Of a stretch of 49,060 nt of DNA, positions 7,140 through 15,771 are shown in pieces. The notes beneath the pieces were generated by a model. It did not search any database, was not told the origin of the DNA, and saw nothing but the letters and a program-made list of their open reading frames with translations. Every line of letters starts with the position of its first letter. The stretch's first letter is position 1. Made by a program: the position numbers and the translations under genes. The stretch comes from an uncultured bacterium. Its GTDB lineage: Bacteria; Chloroflexota; Anaerolineae; J036; Brachytrichaceae. The stretch covers positions 1-49,060 of the forward strand of contig CAIXPS010000088.1 in the NCBI GenBank assembly GCA_903921365.1, given 5' to 3'.

Positions 7140-8105
7140 ATGACACAAACACCTATGACCAGTCGCGAGCGCGTCGCGCGCACACTGCGCTTCCAGACGC
7201 CGGATCGGCTGGCGCATGATTTCCCCGAACCTTACGGCACGGACTTCATGTCCATCGACATGTCGCCTTCGCCCGACAAACGCCCGCGCAGCGGCGTCGA
7301 TGAGTGGGGCGCGGTCTGGGAGAACATCGGCGTTTCTCAACTGGGCGAGGTGAAAGACTATCCGCTCAAGGACTGGAAAGACTTCGACAAGCTGCGTATA
7401 CCGGACGCCGCTGCGTCGCACCGATGGGCGCATCTGGAAGGAATGCGCGAGCGCGCCGGCGATAAGTTCGTCCTGGCGGGCGGCGTGTCGATCTACGAGC
7501 GCCTGCACTTCATCCGTGGGTTGACGAATATGTGGATGGACATCTACGACGAACCCGAAAAACTGGGCGGCCTGATCGACATCCTCGTCGAGCACAACCT
7601 CGTCGCGATCAAGCACTTTGCCGCACTCGGCGCGGATGCGATCATTAGCTGTGACGACTGGGGTTTGCAGAATCAGTTGATGATCGCCCCGCACACCTGG
7701 CGCGAGTTGTGGAAGCCGCGCTATGCGCGCATATACAAAGCGGCGCACGACGCAGGCCTGTTCACCTTCCTGCACAGTTGCGGTTACATCGTCGACATCC
7801 TCGACGACCTGATTGAGATTGGGCTGGACGCGGTGCACATGGATCAACAGGAGAACATGGGGCTGGAATTGCTGGGCAGCCGTTTCGGCGGGCGCATCAC
7901 GTTCTTCGCGCCGGTTGACATCCAGAAGACGATGATCTATGGGTCGGTCGACGATGTGCGCGCCTACTGTCGCCAGATGGTCAGCCTGCTTGGCCGGCCC
8001 GAGGGCGGGTTCATCCCACGTTGGTATACTGATCCCGCCGGCGCAGGCCACAGCCGCGTGAAGATCGACGCCATGTGCGAGGAGTTTTTGCGCCTGTCGC
8101 AGTGA
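7140..8105 (+). CDS. UroD-family zinc-type methyltransferase-like protein (1)
   Basis: 321 residues of the uroporphyrinogen decarboxylase fold, a TIM barrel. It carries FLHSCGYIVDIL; His-x-Cys belongs to the zinc site of corrinoid-dependent methyltransferases (MtaA, MtbA, CmuA) and is absent from the haem enzyme HemE. CDDWGLQNQLMI and DAVHMDQQENMGLELL are further barrel motifs seen in this subgroup. The third zinc ligand of MtaA-type enzymes, a Cys near the C-terminus, is not evident: the matching segment reads GGFIPRWYTD. AGGAGG about eight bases upstream fixes the start. No corrinoid protein lies nearby. It stands alone, divergent from the AAA ATPase and just upstream of a globin gene. A methyl-transfer role is inferred; the substrate is unknown. 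Confidence 0.8.
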   Translation: MTQTPMTSRERVARTLRFQTPDRLAHDFPEPYGTDFMSIDMSPSPDKRPRSGVDEWGAVWENIGVSQLGEVKDYPLKDWKDFDKLRIPDAAASHRWAHLEGMRERAGDKFVLAGGVSIYERLHFIRGLTNMWMDIYDEPEKLGGLIDILVEHNLVAIKHFAALGADAIISCDDWGLQNQLMIAPHTWRELWKPRYARIYKAAHDAGLFTFLHSCGYIVDILDDLIEIGLDAVHMDQQENMGLELLGSRFGGRITFFAPVDIQKTMIYGSVDDVRAYCRQMVSLLGRPEGGFIPRWYTDPAGAGHSRVKIDAMCEEFLRLSQ

Positions 8106-8115
8106 TAATAGGTGA

Positions 8116-8556
8116 GTGCTAAACGAACCGAATCGCCAAATATTTGTGCCGCCGGGCGGGCCGCCGCGGGTCGATCCGCCCAGCCGCGAGATTTACGCCC
8201 TGATGGGTGAAGAGCCCATCTTTCGCATGTTGGAGGACTTCTACGTTGCGTTGGAGCAGTCCGCGTTGCGCGGCATGTTCCCGGCGGACATGGTCGCCGC
8301 ATCGCGCAAATCGGCGGCGTTCTTTGTCGGCTTGCTGGGCGGGCCGCCGCTGTACCAGCAACGTTACGGCGCGCCGATGCTGCGCGCGCGTCACATGCCG
8401 TTCCCGATTGACGAGGCGGCGCGGCAGGAGTGGCTGGCGGTGTTCAACCGCATTCTCGACGACGCCCCGGCGGCCTATGGTTTCCCATCGCAGCACCTCG
8501 AAGGTCTGCGCGTCTTCCTGCGCGAGTTTTCGGGCTGGATGGTCAATAAGGCCTGA
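8116..8556 (+). CDS. Truncated haemoglobin (group II-like)
   Basis: 146-residue globin of the short 2-over-2 type, which binds haem and O2 or NO. The haem-pocket block is GAPMLRARHMPFPID, with the proximal (F8) histidine at His93, followed by RQEWLAVF carrying the Trp typical of group II at position G8. An N-terminal helix with IYALMGEEPIFRMLEDFY and FPADM precede it. The apparent start is GTG at 8116, ten bases after the UroD-like gene; its AGGTGA sits too close to be ideal, so the true start may lie a few codons further in, such as GTG near residue 11. Its stop codon abuts the stop of the convergent MFS gene with no spacer. Likely role: oxygen or nitric oxide handling, which fits the aerobic oxidase in the window. 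Confidence 0.85.
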   Translation: MLNEPNRQIFVPPGGPPRVDPPSREIYALMGEEPIFRMLEDFYVALEQSALRGMFPADMVAASRKSAAFFVGLLGGPPLYQQRYGAPMLRARHMPFPIDEAARQEWLAVFNRILDDAPAAYGFPSQHLEGLRVFLREFSGWMVNKA

Positions 8557-9804
8557 TTAGTGCCATGTCGATGACTCGATCGGGCGCGTTTTGGGCGCGG
8601 CGACGGTCGTCATGACGATCGCGCCGATGACGAACAGGATGGCTGCCAGCGGGTAGGGCGCGCCAGGCACGATGCGGTCGTACGCGACGCCCGCGGTTAT
8701 CGGCCCCAGCACCCCCATCAGGCTCAGCAGCGCGGTGTTCACCCCAGCCAGCCGGCCCTGCTCGCGTGGCTGAACCTTGGCGGCGGTCAGCGAGCCAACC
8801 GTCGACCAGATAAAGCTGCCGATGCCGTTGATCAGCAGCGCGACCGGGAAAAGCATCCAGAACTCCGGCACGCTGAAGATCAGCACCATGCCGAGCCCTT
8901 GTCCGACCAGGCTCGCAATCGCCATGCGCTTCTCGCCAAAGCGGGCGACCGTGCGTTGCACAAACCACTTTTGCGTGATGTAGGTCACCGCGCCGGACAT
9001 CACATACAGCAGCCCGATCTCCAGCGGTTTTGCCGAGAACTTCTGCGCCATGAACACGTTTTGCGTGCTGTTCACGCCATTGAAGGCGAATGCGAAGATC
9101 GCGTTGACGATCAGCAGCACTGGCATGCCGGGCTTGCGCGCGATTTCGCGGATCGACACGAGCGGGTTGAAGTCGCTCGGGCGCAACGGGGTTGTCTCAC
9201 GGTTTTCTTTGGGCAGCGATTCGGGCAATAAGAAAAAGATCAGTGTGAAGTTAATCAACGACAGGATGCCGGCGGTGAACGCGGGCGCGTCGACGCTGAT
9301 CTGGCTCGTGATGCCGCCGATGGCCGGCCCGAAGATAAACCCCAGCCCGAACGCCAGGCCGATCAGCCCGAAGTTCTTGGCGCGCTCCTGCGGCGTCGAC
9401 ACATCGGCGATATACGCGGATGCGGTGGACAGGTTGCCGCCCGTGATCCCGTCGATAATGCGCGACAGGAACAGCACCCACAACGCGCCGCCAATGCCGA
9501 AGATGAAGTAGCCGATCGCCGAACCGAAGATGCTGATCAACAACACCCGGCGCCGCCCGATGCGGTCGCTGATCTTGCCAAGCGCCGGCGCGGCGATAAA
9601 CTGCATGGCCGCATAAATGCCCGACAGCGCGGTCACCATCGTGGCGTCGGGGCTGTATCGCCGGACGATGAACGGTGCGACCGGGATGATGATCGTCAGG
9701 CCGATGATGTCCATCAGCATCACCAGGAAGATCAGGTCAAGTGAACGTTTCTTAACGGCGGCGGCGTGCGCGTCGGTGGTGGTGGGTGGGTTGGTCGGTT
9801 GCAT
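8557..9804 (-). CDS. MFS transporter, TetA/drug-exporter type
   Basis: About 415 residues with twelve predicted membrane helices. Loop 2-3 carries the major-facilitator motif A as GKISDRIGRRRVLL, and helix 5 contains the antiporter-type segment GLAFGLGFIFGPAIGG (motif C), which marks proton-coupled drug exporters. Gene products of this type export tetracyclines, bicyclomycin or other small molecules; the substrate cannot be told. The start at 9804 (MQPTNPPTT) is chosen because the upstream in-frame extension is Cys/Arg-rich and not protein-like. It diverges from the 491-residue gene across 107 bases and converges with the globin gene. There is no repressor gene next to it. Confidence 0.87.
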   Translation of the reverse strand: MQPTNPPTTTDAHAAAVKKRSLDLIFLVMLMDIIGLTIIIPVAPFIVRRYSPDATMVTALSGIYAAMQFIAAPALGKISDRIGRRRVLLISIFGSAIGYFIFGIGGALWVLFLSRIIDGITGGNLSTASAYIADVSTPQERAKNFGLIGLAFGLGFIFGPAIGGITSQISVDAPAFTAGILSLINFTLIFFLLPESLPKENRETTPLRPSDFNPLVSIREIARKPGMPVLLIVNAIFAFAFNGVNSTQNVFMAQKFSAKPLEIGLLYVMSGAVTYITQKWFVQRTVARFGEKRMAIASLVGQGLGMVLIFSVPEFWMLFPVALLINGIGSFIWSTVGSLTAAKVQPREQGRLAGVNTALLSLMGVLGPITAGVAYDRIVPGAPYPLAAILFVIGAIVMTTVAAPKTRPIESSTWH

Positions 9805-9911
9805 AAGATAAAGCGATTCTACCCTCCCGCCTGTATCGCCTATATACTCCCTGATATTGCAGGCAGGCGCACACATCTGTCTGTTACCAATAGACGCAGA
9901 GGAGACACAAA

Positions 9912-11387
9912 ATGCTTGGAATGTACGTGCACACGCACTGGGCTTACAACCATCCGTACGCCGCGAGGACATGGACGTTCGAGGACTGGGATGGCTATCT
10001 CGCCGGGCTGGCGGCGCTTGGCTATGACTTCATCCTGCTCTGGCCGCAACTCGATTGCATGCCGGGCGAACCGAACGCCTCTGACCAGGCCTATCTGGCG
10101 AAGATCGGGCGCGTGATCGACCTGGCGCACAACGCCTATGGGATGCGCTTCATGTTGACCGCTGCGCCAAACACCATCGGCAACAGCCGCTCCGGCGAAT
10201 TCGCGTTTGAGCGCCGGCCCTACTTCGTGTGCGAGCGCAAGGTCGATCCAGGCGACCCGGCAGCAGTGGCCGAGTTCCTGGCGGGACGGCGCCGCCAGTT
10301 CGCGCCGCTCAGCCGCGCCGATGGTCTGTTCGTCATCGACAGCGACCCGGGCGGTTACATCGGATCTACGAACGCGCAGTTTGTGGCGTTGATGAAGGCG
10401 CAGGTGGACATCCTGCGTGAGACGAACCCGGTGGCGGAACTGGTGTACTGGATGTGGATGGGGTGGGAGAACTACAACGCCTTCTGGAAGCGCGCCACAC
10501 AGCAGCAGCCCGGCGACCCGGACCCGCAGATCGATTGGGATATCAGGGACTTCCTCGCCACGCTGCCGCTCACAGGGGCAGAAGTGCCAGAGCCGTGGTC
10601 AGTCACTTCCAGCGCCGCCGTGCATAACGTAGCGATCGATCGGTTGGATTTGGGTGACAAACGGCTGTTCTTCCCCTACGCGATCATCGAGGGCGAACCC
10701 ACTTTCCCGCTAACCAACTACGCGCCGGATGCGTTGCATCCGCGCATTAACGAGTATGCGTCGCAGCCGGGCGCCTATCCACGCGGCATCCTGGCCAGCT
10801 CGCAGACGCACTGCATGCAGTTGCCGGGCACCTACTTTTTCGCGCACTTCGCTCAGGGTGGAACTCTCGCCGATGCCGACCTTGAGAAGTTTGCCGCCGA
10901 CGTGATCCCTGGCAGTGAAGCCGTCGTTGCGCTGGCCTGGCAACTGGTCGCGTCCGAGGACGTGGCTGCACAACACGCGTCCGCCGGGCGGGTGCGGGGT
11001 GAGATTGGCAAGCCGCGGACAGCGGCGAAGTGCTCCGGCTTGTTGTTCGGGGATGCCGACCGTTTTCTCGTGGATTTGGCGGACAACCTGCAGATTCGCG
11101 CGGGGTTGACCGAATTGAAACAAGTCATCGACGCCGGCGGGGATGCCAGGCGCGCACTGCGAGAGTTGCTGGCACATCTGCTGCCCTATTTCAAACGGGT
11201 TGGTTTTGCGGATTCCTACTACGGCCCATTGCGCACAGGCTTGAACGAGCAGGTGATGCGGTTGAACGATCCCGGATTGAACGCCATCATCGCTGATTTT
11301 CACAACTGGCGCGAGCCGGCAGTCCGCAACGGCGTGGCGACGCGGCTGTTTGACGCGCTTGACGCCTACGCGCGCATACAACCTTAA
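9912..11387 (+). CDS. Unrecognised 491-residue protein, possibly a TIM-barrel glycosidase
   Basis: No confident family. The N-terminus, MYVHTHWAYNHPYAARTW followed by WDGYLAGLAALGYDFILLWP, looks like the first strands of a (beta/alpha)8 barrel with aromatic, sugar-binding character. Later segments such as DGLFVIDSDPGGYIGS, LVYWMWMGWENYNAFW and RGILASSQTHCMQLPGTYFF have acidic residues at strand ends, as in glycoside hydrolases of the GH20 or GH67 kind. The C-terminal 130 residues are helical. There is no signal peptide. AGAGGAG lies ten bases before the ATG, so the start is good. It is a single gene, divergent from the MFS exporter. Since the window is rich in glycosidases, a cytoplasmic glycosidase is a fair guess, but a purely structural resemblance is all I can offer. 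Confidence 0.45.
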   Translation: MLGMYVHTHWAYNHPYAARTWTFEDWDGYLAGLAALGYDFILLWPQLDCMPGEPNASDQAYLAKIGRVIDLAHNAYGMRFMLTAAPNTIGNSRSGEFAFERRPYFVCERKVDPGDPAAVAEFLAGRRRQFAPLSRADGLFVIDSDPGGYIGSTNAQFVALMKAQVDILRETNPVAELVYWMWMGWENYNAFWKRATQQQPGDPDPQIDWDIRDFLATLPLTGAEVPEPWSVTSSAAVHNVAIDRLDLGDKRLFFPYAIIEGEPTFPLTNYAPDALHPRINEYASQPGAYPRGILASSQTHCMQLPGTYFFAHFAQGGTLADADLEKFAADVIPGSEAVVALAWQLVASEDVAAQHASAGRVRGEIGKPRTAAKCSGLLFGDADRFLVDLADNLQIRAGLTELKQVIDAGGDARRALRELLAHLLPYFKRVGFADSYYGPLRTGLNEQVMRLNDPGLNAIIADFHNWREPAVRNGVATRLFDALDAYARIQP

Positions 11388-11495
11388 TCCGCCTTTTGAC
11401 GGAGCGTGTTTCATCCGGATGGCGCATGCCATGGATGGGCGCGGGTGGTTTAATCCAATAGTCAAGCAGATAAGGTAATAAAGGAGTTAACACTC

Positions 11496-12002
11496 ATGAC
11501 TACGGAAAATACGAACCAGACGAATCCCGATGGCGCCCCGCATACCTCCAGCGAAGCCTGGCAGGAAGTGGGCAAGCAATTTCAGATGATGGGCGAGAGC
11601 CTGGCGACGGCGTTCCGCACCGCGTGGAACGACGAGCAGAACCGCAAGAAGGTCCAGGAGATGCGCACGGGTTTGGAATCCATGCTAAACGACGTCGGCA
11701 AGGCGCTCGACGAGACGGCTAAGTCGCCACAGGCGCAACAGGCGAAGGTGGAAGCCAGGAAAACGGCCGAGTCGCTGAAGGCCGCTGCCGAGCACACCGC
11801 GCAGGAATTGCGCCCGCTGATCCTGGATGCGTTGCGCAAGCTCAACGATGAACTGGCGAAGTTCGTCACCCGCATGGAGACGCCGAAACCCGCGGCATCT
11901 GCCGCGCCTGCTTCTGAGCCATCACCTGAAGCGATGCCCATTGCTTTACTGGAATCCGCTCCCGCGCCCGTGGCTGAGCCGATTGGTGAGCCGAAGGCAT
12001 AG
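11496..12002 (+). CDS. Small helical hypothetical protein with Pro/Ala-rich tail
   Basis: 168 residues. Residues 1-20 are polar and disordered. Residues about 20-125 form long amphipathic helices rich in Ala, Glu, Lys and Gln (WQEVGKQFQMMGESLATAF, AQQAKVEARKTAESLKAAAE), like apolipoprotein-type or stress-associated helical proteins. The last 40 residues are Ala/Pro-rich. There are no Cys, membrane segments or catalytic motifs. AAAGGAG lies ten bases upstream of the ATG. A strong hairpin follows, so it is probably transcribed alone. The function is unknown; similar short helical proteins are common in Chloroflexota as uncharacterised proteins. Confidence 0.7.
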   Translation: MTTENTNQTNPDGAPHTSSEAWQEVGKQFQMMGESLATAFRTAWNDEQNRKKVQEMRTGLESMLNDVGKALDETAKSPQAQQAKVEARKTAESLKAAAEHTAQELRPLILDALRKLNDELAKFVTRMETPKPAASAAPASEPSPEAMPIALLESAPAPVAEPIGEPKA

Positions 12003-12028
12003 AGCATCCCAGGCGCCAAGAGGCCTAT

Positions 12029-12075
12029 AGGCGCAGCCCCCCGGAATTTCCTGAAACTTCCGGGGGGCTGCGCCT
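12029..12075 (+). terminator. Strong hairpin after the helical protein gene
   Basis: A perfect 18-bp inverted repeat (12029-12046 with 12058-12075, starting AGGCGCAGCC) encloses an 11-base loop. It follows the stop of the helical-protein gene by 27 bases. There is no T-run after it, so it may stop transcription with help from Rho or protect the RNA end. It also separates this gene from the aldo/keto reductase. Confidence 0.7.
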
Positions 12076-12100
12076 CGTTGCGTATACACTTACAGGCAAT

Positions 12101-13057
12101 ATGCGCACAACAACCATACCTGGAACGAACCTGAACGTCTCCGTCATCTGCCTTGGCACAGGCGGCATGGGGAGCGGTATCGACCGCGCGGCGTCGTTTG
12201 AAATGCTCGATGCATTTGTGGAACAAGGCGGCAATTTCCTGGATAGCGCCAAGGTATATGCCGACTGGCTGCCGATCGAGCGCAGTTCCAGTGAGAAAAC
12301 GCTGGGGCGCTGGATGAAGGCGCGCGGCAACCGCGATCGCATCATCGTTGGGACAAAAGGCGCACATCCGGATCTGTCCAGCATGCACATCCCGCGCATG
12401 TCGGATGAAGAAATCGCGTCGGATGTGAACGCCAGCCTCGACCATTTGCAAACCGACACCATCGATCTGTACTGGCTGCATCGTGATGACCCGCGCCGGC
12501 CAGCGGGCGAGATCATTGAGGCGCTGAACGCGCACATCAAGGCCGGGAAGCTGCGCGCGATTGGCTGTTCGAACTGGCGCGCGGAGCGCATCGAGGCTGC
12601 CCAATCGCACGCCGCGGCGCATGGGCTGCAGGGGTTTGCGGGCGACCAGATGCTGTGGAGTCTCGCTGCAGTAGGACCCAACGGATTGGCCGACAAGACG
12701 CTCGTCGCAATGGACGCCGGACTGCAGGCGTATCATGCGCGCACAGGACTGGCGGCGATTCCTTACTCGTCACAGGCGAACGGGTTGTTCAATAAGATGG
12801 CGGTGGGGAGGTTGGAGCAGGCACAGTTGCCGGAGACGTATCGCACGCCTGAGAATGACAAGCGGTTGGCGCGCATCCAGTCCCTGGCAGCGGAGACCGG
12901 CCTGACAATCACGCAGATCGCTTTGGCCTATCTGACCTCGCAGCCGTTCGTCACCATCCCGATCGTCGGTTGTCGCAACATGGCGCAACTGGCTGACAGC
13001 CTGAGCGGCGGCGATGTCACGTTGACGTCGGACCAGATGCGGTTTCTGACGCAATAA
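12101..13057 (+). CDS. Aldo/keto reductase
   Basis: 318 residues, NADPH-dependent oxidoreductase of the (beta/alpha)8 aldo/keto reductase family; acts on aldehydes, ketones or sugars in the cytoplasm. The catalytic tetrad is visible as Asp48 and Tyr53 (NFLDSAKVY), Lys86 (VGTKG) and His127 (LYWLHRDDP). The cofactor end carries GCSNWRAERI and the C-terminal IPIVGCRNMAQL, in which this family usually holds the phosphate of NADPH. The family is close to the YajO/IolS-like group that oxidises or reduces sugar derivatives. It starts 25 bases after the 18-bp hairpin and is followed by another hairpin, so it is monocistronic. The natural substrate is unknown. Confidence 0.88.
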   Translation: MRTTTIPGTNLNVSVICLGTGGMGSGIDRAASFEMLDAFVEQGGNFLDSAKVYADWLPIERSSSEKTLGRWMKARGNRDRIIVGTKGAHPDLSSMHIPRMSDEEIASDVNASLDHLQTDTIDLYWLHRDDPRRPAGEIIEALNAHIKAGKLRAIGCSNWRAERIEAAQSHAAAHGLQGFAGDQMLWSLAAVGPNGLADKTLVAMDAGLQAYHARTGLAAIPYSSQANGLFNKMAVGRLEQAQLPETYRTPENDKRLARIQSLAAETGLTITQIALAYLTSQPFVTIPIVGCRNMAQLADSLSGGDVTLTSDQMRFLTQ

Positions 13058-13072
13058 TGCCATGATGAGTGA

Positions 13073-13105
13073 AGATGTGAGACTTCTCGCACAGTTCTCA
13101 CATCT
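13073..13105. other. 10-bp perfect inverted repeat between two genes
   Basis: Arms at 13073-13082 and 13096-13105 (AGATGTGAGA on the left) flank a 13-base loop. It lies 16 bases after the aldo/keto reductase stop and 36 bases before the lytic transglycosylase start. It could be a terminator lacking a U-tract, or an operator for the downstream gene. Confidence 0.5.
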
Positions 13106-13140
13106 GAAGACATGCCACGGCGTGATAGACTGACAAGGGT

Positions 13141-15633
13141 ATGAACCAATTGCCGGTATGTAAACGGCGTCACCGCGGTTTGCTCTGCGCGATGACGCTG
13201 ATCATCGTTGTAGCTGTCGCCGGGGTGCTCGCGGCGTGTACGCCCGGTCAGGATACGCCTAAAGACGCGCGCGCGGCCAATGTTGTCATCTATGCGACGT
13301 CAAGCCCAGTCCCGACCCCAACGCCGACGCCTACTCCCGTGCCAACACCGACGCCAACACCAAGCGCCAGCGAACTCATCACTGCTGCACAAAAGGCGCA
13401 GTTCTATGGCGACAGCGTCCAATCCATGACTTACTATTCGCGAGCGTTGGGACTGCTGGAACAACCGCGCAGCGAACTGGCGTTGCGGGCTCGTTTTGAC
13501 ATGGGGATGGCCCAACTTGAGGCGGGCAACACCTCCGGCGCCATGGAGGCTTTTACCGCGATTGTCTCCGACGGCGTGAGCAGCACCGTCACGGCAGACG
13601 CTCGCATACGGCTGGGGTATGCGGCTGCGCTGGCCGGCGATTATTCCGGCGCCATCGGCCAATACAAAGCGGCTGTGGCGGGCGGTTCGGTCATATCGCC
13701 CTATCTGGAGCTGTGGATCGGCGATGCTTACATTGCGGCCAGCAACCCAGTCAGCGCGGTGATCCCCTATAACATGGCGGTGCAACAGGCGACCGGGTCG
13801 GTGCAAACCGTCCTGCGCCGTGAGAACCTGGCGCTGGCATTGTCGCTCAGCGGTCAGTTTACGGCTGCGCTGAACAATCTGGAAGCCAATATCCGGGACG
13901 CCCGATTCACGGTCACGCGCTCGCGAAACGAAGTGCAGGCCGCACAGGTCTTGTTGGCGATGGATCAAAAAGACGCCGCATACAGTCGCTGGCGCGACAT
14001 CACTGTCAAGTATCCCGACTTGCCGGCGGCCTATTCAGCGCTGGTTGAACTGGACAAAGTCGGGCAGCCGGTGGATGACTTGCAGCGGGGGATCATCGAT
14101 TACAACGCCGGCGCGAATGCGGCGGCGCAGCGGGCATTCAAGCGCGCGATCACCACCGGTCTTCGCATGAACGAGATTCGATACTGGGCCGCGCTCAACT
14201 ATGCGGACATGGGCAGCCCGGCGGATGCCTTCCGCAATCTGAACGAGATTATCGATGTGGGCCCCGATAACCCGCGTTATGGCGACGCACTCATCGAGAA
14301 GGGGGCATTGCAGGCGTCAGCGGGTGATGATGACAGCGCCGCCCAGACCTATCGCCTGCTGGCTTCGAGCGCGCCGAATGATCCCATGGCGCCGGTAGCG
14401 CTGCAACGGATCGGGCGTTTTTACGAACACGACGGGTTGCTCGAACAGGCGGCCCAGACACATCTGGCCGCGGCGACTGGTTACCCACAGGACGCCGGGG
14501 CGCCGGAGGCGCTCTTGCGCGGCGCCGTCATCGAGTATCGTTTGGGCCGATATCAGGAGGCGGCTGGCGGGTTTAACATGCTGGCATCCACCTATCCATC
14601 GGTTCAGGAGGCCAGGCTGGGGCAACTGTGGCTGGGCAAGACGCAAATCGCCATGGGGCAGGTGGTCACCGCACAACAAACGCTGTCTGAACTGGCATCG
14701 CGCGCCCCCGATACCTACGAAGGCACACGCGCCGCGGAGATTGGCGCCGACAGCTTGCGCGTGCCTTTGTCCAAGCCATTCGGCAAGACGATTACGGTTA
14801 CATCAGAGGCTGAGGCGAAAGATCAGCTTGTGGCGGAAAAGTGGCTGCGCGCGCGCTTGAGTATCAGCGAAACGGTTGATATTCGCGCGCTCACCACGAC
14901 GACGCAGTCCGACATGCGATTCCAGAAAGGCAGCACGCTCTGGCGGCTTGGTTTCAAGTCTGAAGCCGTGGAGGAGTTTGCCGCGCTGCGCGACTATTAC
15001 AGCAAAGACACGCTCACCCTGTATGCGCTGGCCGTCTACCTGCGCGATATTGGCGCGTATCGTGAATCCATCGGCACGGCGGATGCGCTCAAGCAAGCCA
15101 CGGGTGTGGGGACAGTCAGCGAATTGCCGCGCTTTATCGCCCGTCTGTTGTACCCCATCTATTACCCCGACATGATATCCGCGCTAGCTAGCGAATATGC
15201 GTTGGATCCCCTGTTGGTCGCGGGGTTGATTCGGCAGGAAAGCCTGTTTGAATCATTCGCTGCTTCGAATGTCTCCGCCTCCGGGCTGATGCAGGTGATG
15301 CCCGCGACAGCGAAGGAGATCAACACAGCGCTGGATTGGCCGCCGGATTACTCCGAGCGCGATCTGACTCGCCCGATGGTGAGCCTGCGCTTTGGAACGT
15401 ATTATCTGGCTCGACAACGCGATGCGCTGAAAGGCGACCTGTATGCCACGCTGGCGGCGTACAACGGCGGGCCGGGGATGGCCTTGCGCTGGCGCGACCG
15501 TAGCGGCGGCGACCCGGACGTGTTCTTTCTGACGGTGCCGCTCGATGGCGTTGGATACCAGGAAACGCAACTGTATCTGCGCACGGTGACGACGAACTAC
15601 GCGATATATCACCGGCTGTATGAGGGGGATTAG
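13141..15633 (+). CDS. Lipoprotein TPR-lytic transglycosylase (Slt70-like)
   Basis: 830 residues. A signal peptide ends in a lipobox, GVLAAC, with Cys near residue 33, so it is anchored on the outer face of the membrane. A Thr-Pro linker follows (TPTPTPTPVPTPTPTP), then a long helical solenoid of tetratricopeptide-like repeats (about residues 75-650, for example SAYSRWRDITVKYPDLPAAY). The C-terminal lysozyme-like SLT domain holds LIRQESLFE with catalytic Glu700, SASGLMQVMPATAKEI and LAAYNGGPGMALRW. It cleaves the peptidoglycan MurNAc-GlcNAc bond to leave 1,6-anhydro ends, for wall turnover or complex insertion. It is larger than E. coli Slt (about 645 residues) because of the linker and extra repeats. 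It is monocistronic, with a terminator downstream. Confidence 0.92.
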   Translation: MNQLPVCKRRHRGLLCAMTLIIVVAVAGVLAACTPGQDTPKDARAANVVIYATSSPVPTPTPTPTPVPTPTPTPSASELITAAQKAQFYGDSVQSMTYYSRALGLLEQPRSELALRARFDMGMAQLEAGNTSGAMEAFTAIVSDGVSSTVTADARIRLGYAAALAGDYSGAIGQYKAAVAGGSVISPYLELWIGDAYIAASNPVSAVIPYNMAVQQATGSVQTVLRRENLALALSLSGQFTAALNNLEANIRDARFTVTRSRNEVQAAQVLLAMDQKDAAYSRWRDITVKYPDLPAAYSALVELDKVGQPVDDLQRGIIDYNAGANAAAQRAFKRAITTGLRMNEIRYWAALNYADMGSPADAFRNLNEIIDVGPDNPRYGDALIEKGALQASAGDDDSAAQTYRLLASSAPNDPMAPVALQRIGRFYEHDGLLEQAAQTHLAAATGYPQDAGAPEALLRGAVIEYRLGRYQEAAGGFNMLASTYPSVQEARLGQLWLGKTQIAMGQVVTAQQTLSELASRAPDTYEGTRAAEIGADSLRVPLSKPFGKTITVTSEAEAKDQLVAEKWLRARLSISETVDIRALTTTTQSDMRFQKGSTLWRLGFKSEAVEEFAALRDYYSKDTLTLYALAVYLRDIGAYRESIGTADALKQATGVGTVSELPRFIARLLYPIYYPDMISALASEYALDPLLVAGLIRQESLFESFAASNVSASGLMQVMPATAKEINTALDWPPDYSERDLTRPMVSLRFGTYYLARQRDALKGDLYATLAAYNGGPGMALRWRDRSGGDPDVFFLTVPLDGVGYQETQLYLRTVTTNYAIYHRLYEGD

Positions 15634-15653
15634 AGAATGGAGAGTTGAGATGG

Positions 15654-15684
15654 GAGATTAGAGATTAGAGATTAGAGATTGGGG
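15654..15684. repeat. Short purine-rich GAGATTA repeat
   Basis: GAGATTA occurs four times in a row with related units on either side, beginning within 20 bases of the lytic transglycosylase stop. It belongs to the same family as those at 16705, 16796, 17934, 17986 and 44473. No gene or fold is seen. Confidence 0.75.
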
Positions 15685-15719
15685 ATAAGAGAGTGGAAGT
15701 TAGAGGTGTGGGAATGGAG

Positions 15720-15753
15720 AACCCCTCACCGGGGATGCCTGGCGAGGGGTTTT
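15720..15753 (+). terminator. Intrinsic terminator of the lytic transglycosylase gene
   Basis: An 8-bp stem (15720-15727 with 15744-15751, AACCCCTC on the left) is followed by a T-run starting at 15750. It lies between convergent genes and could serve both; on the minus strand it follows ilvE by 19 bases but lacks a good T-run there. Confidence 0.7.
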
Positions 15754-15771
15754 GCTGTGGCGATGGTTGCG

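Noticed and set aside
13310-13370. Repetitive CCGACGCCGAC-like stretch as a satellite or CRISPR-like array
   Set aside because: It encodes the Thr-Pro linker of the lytic transglycosylase and has no spacers.
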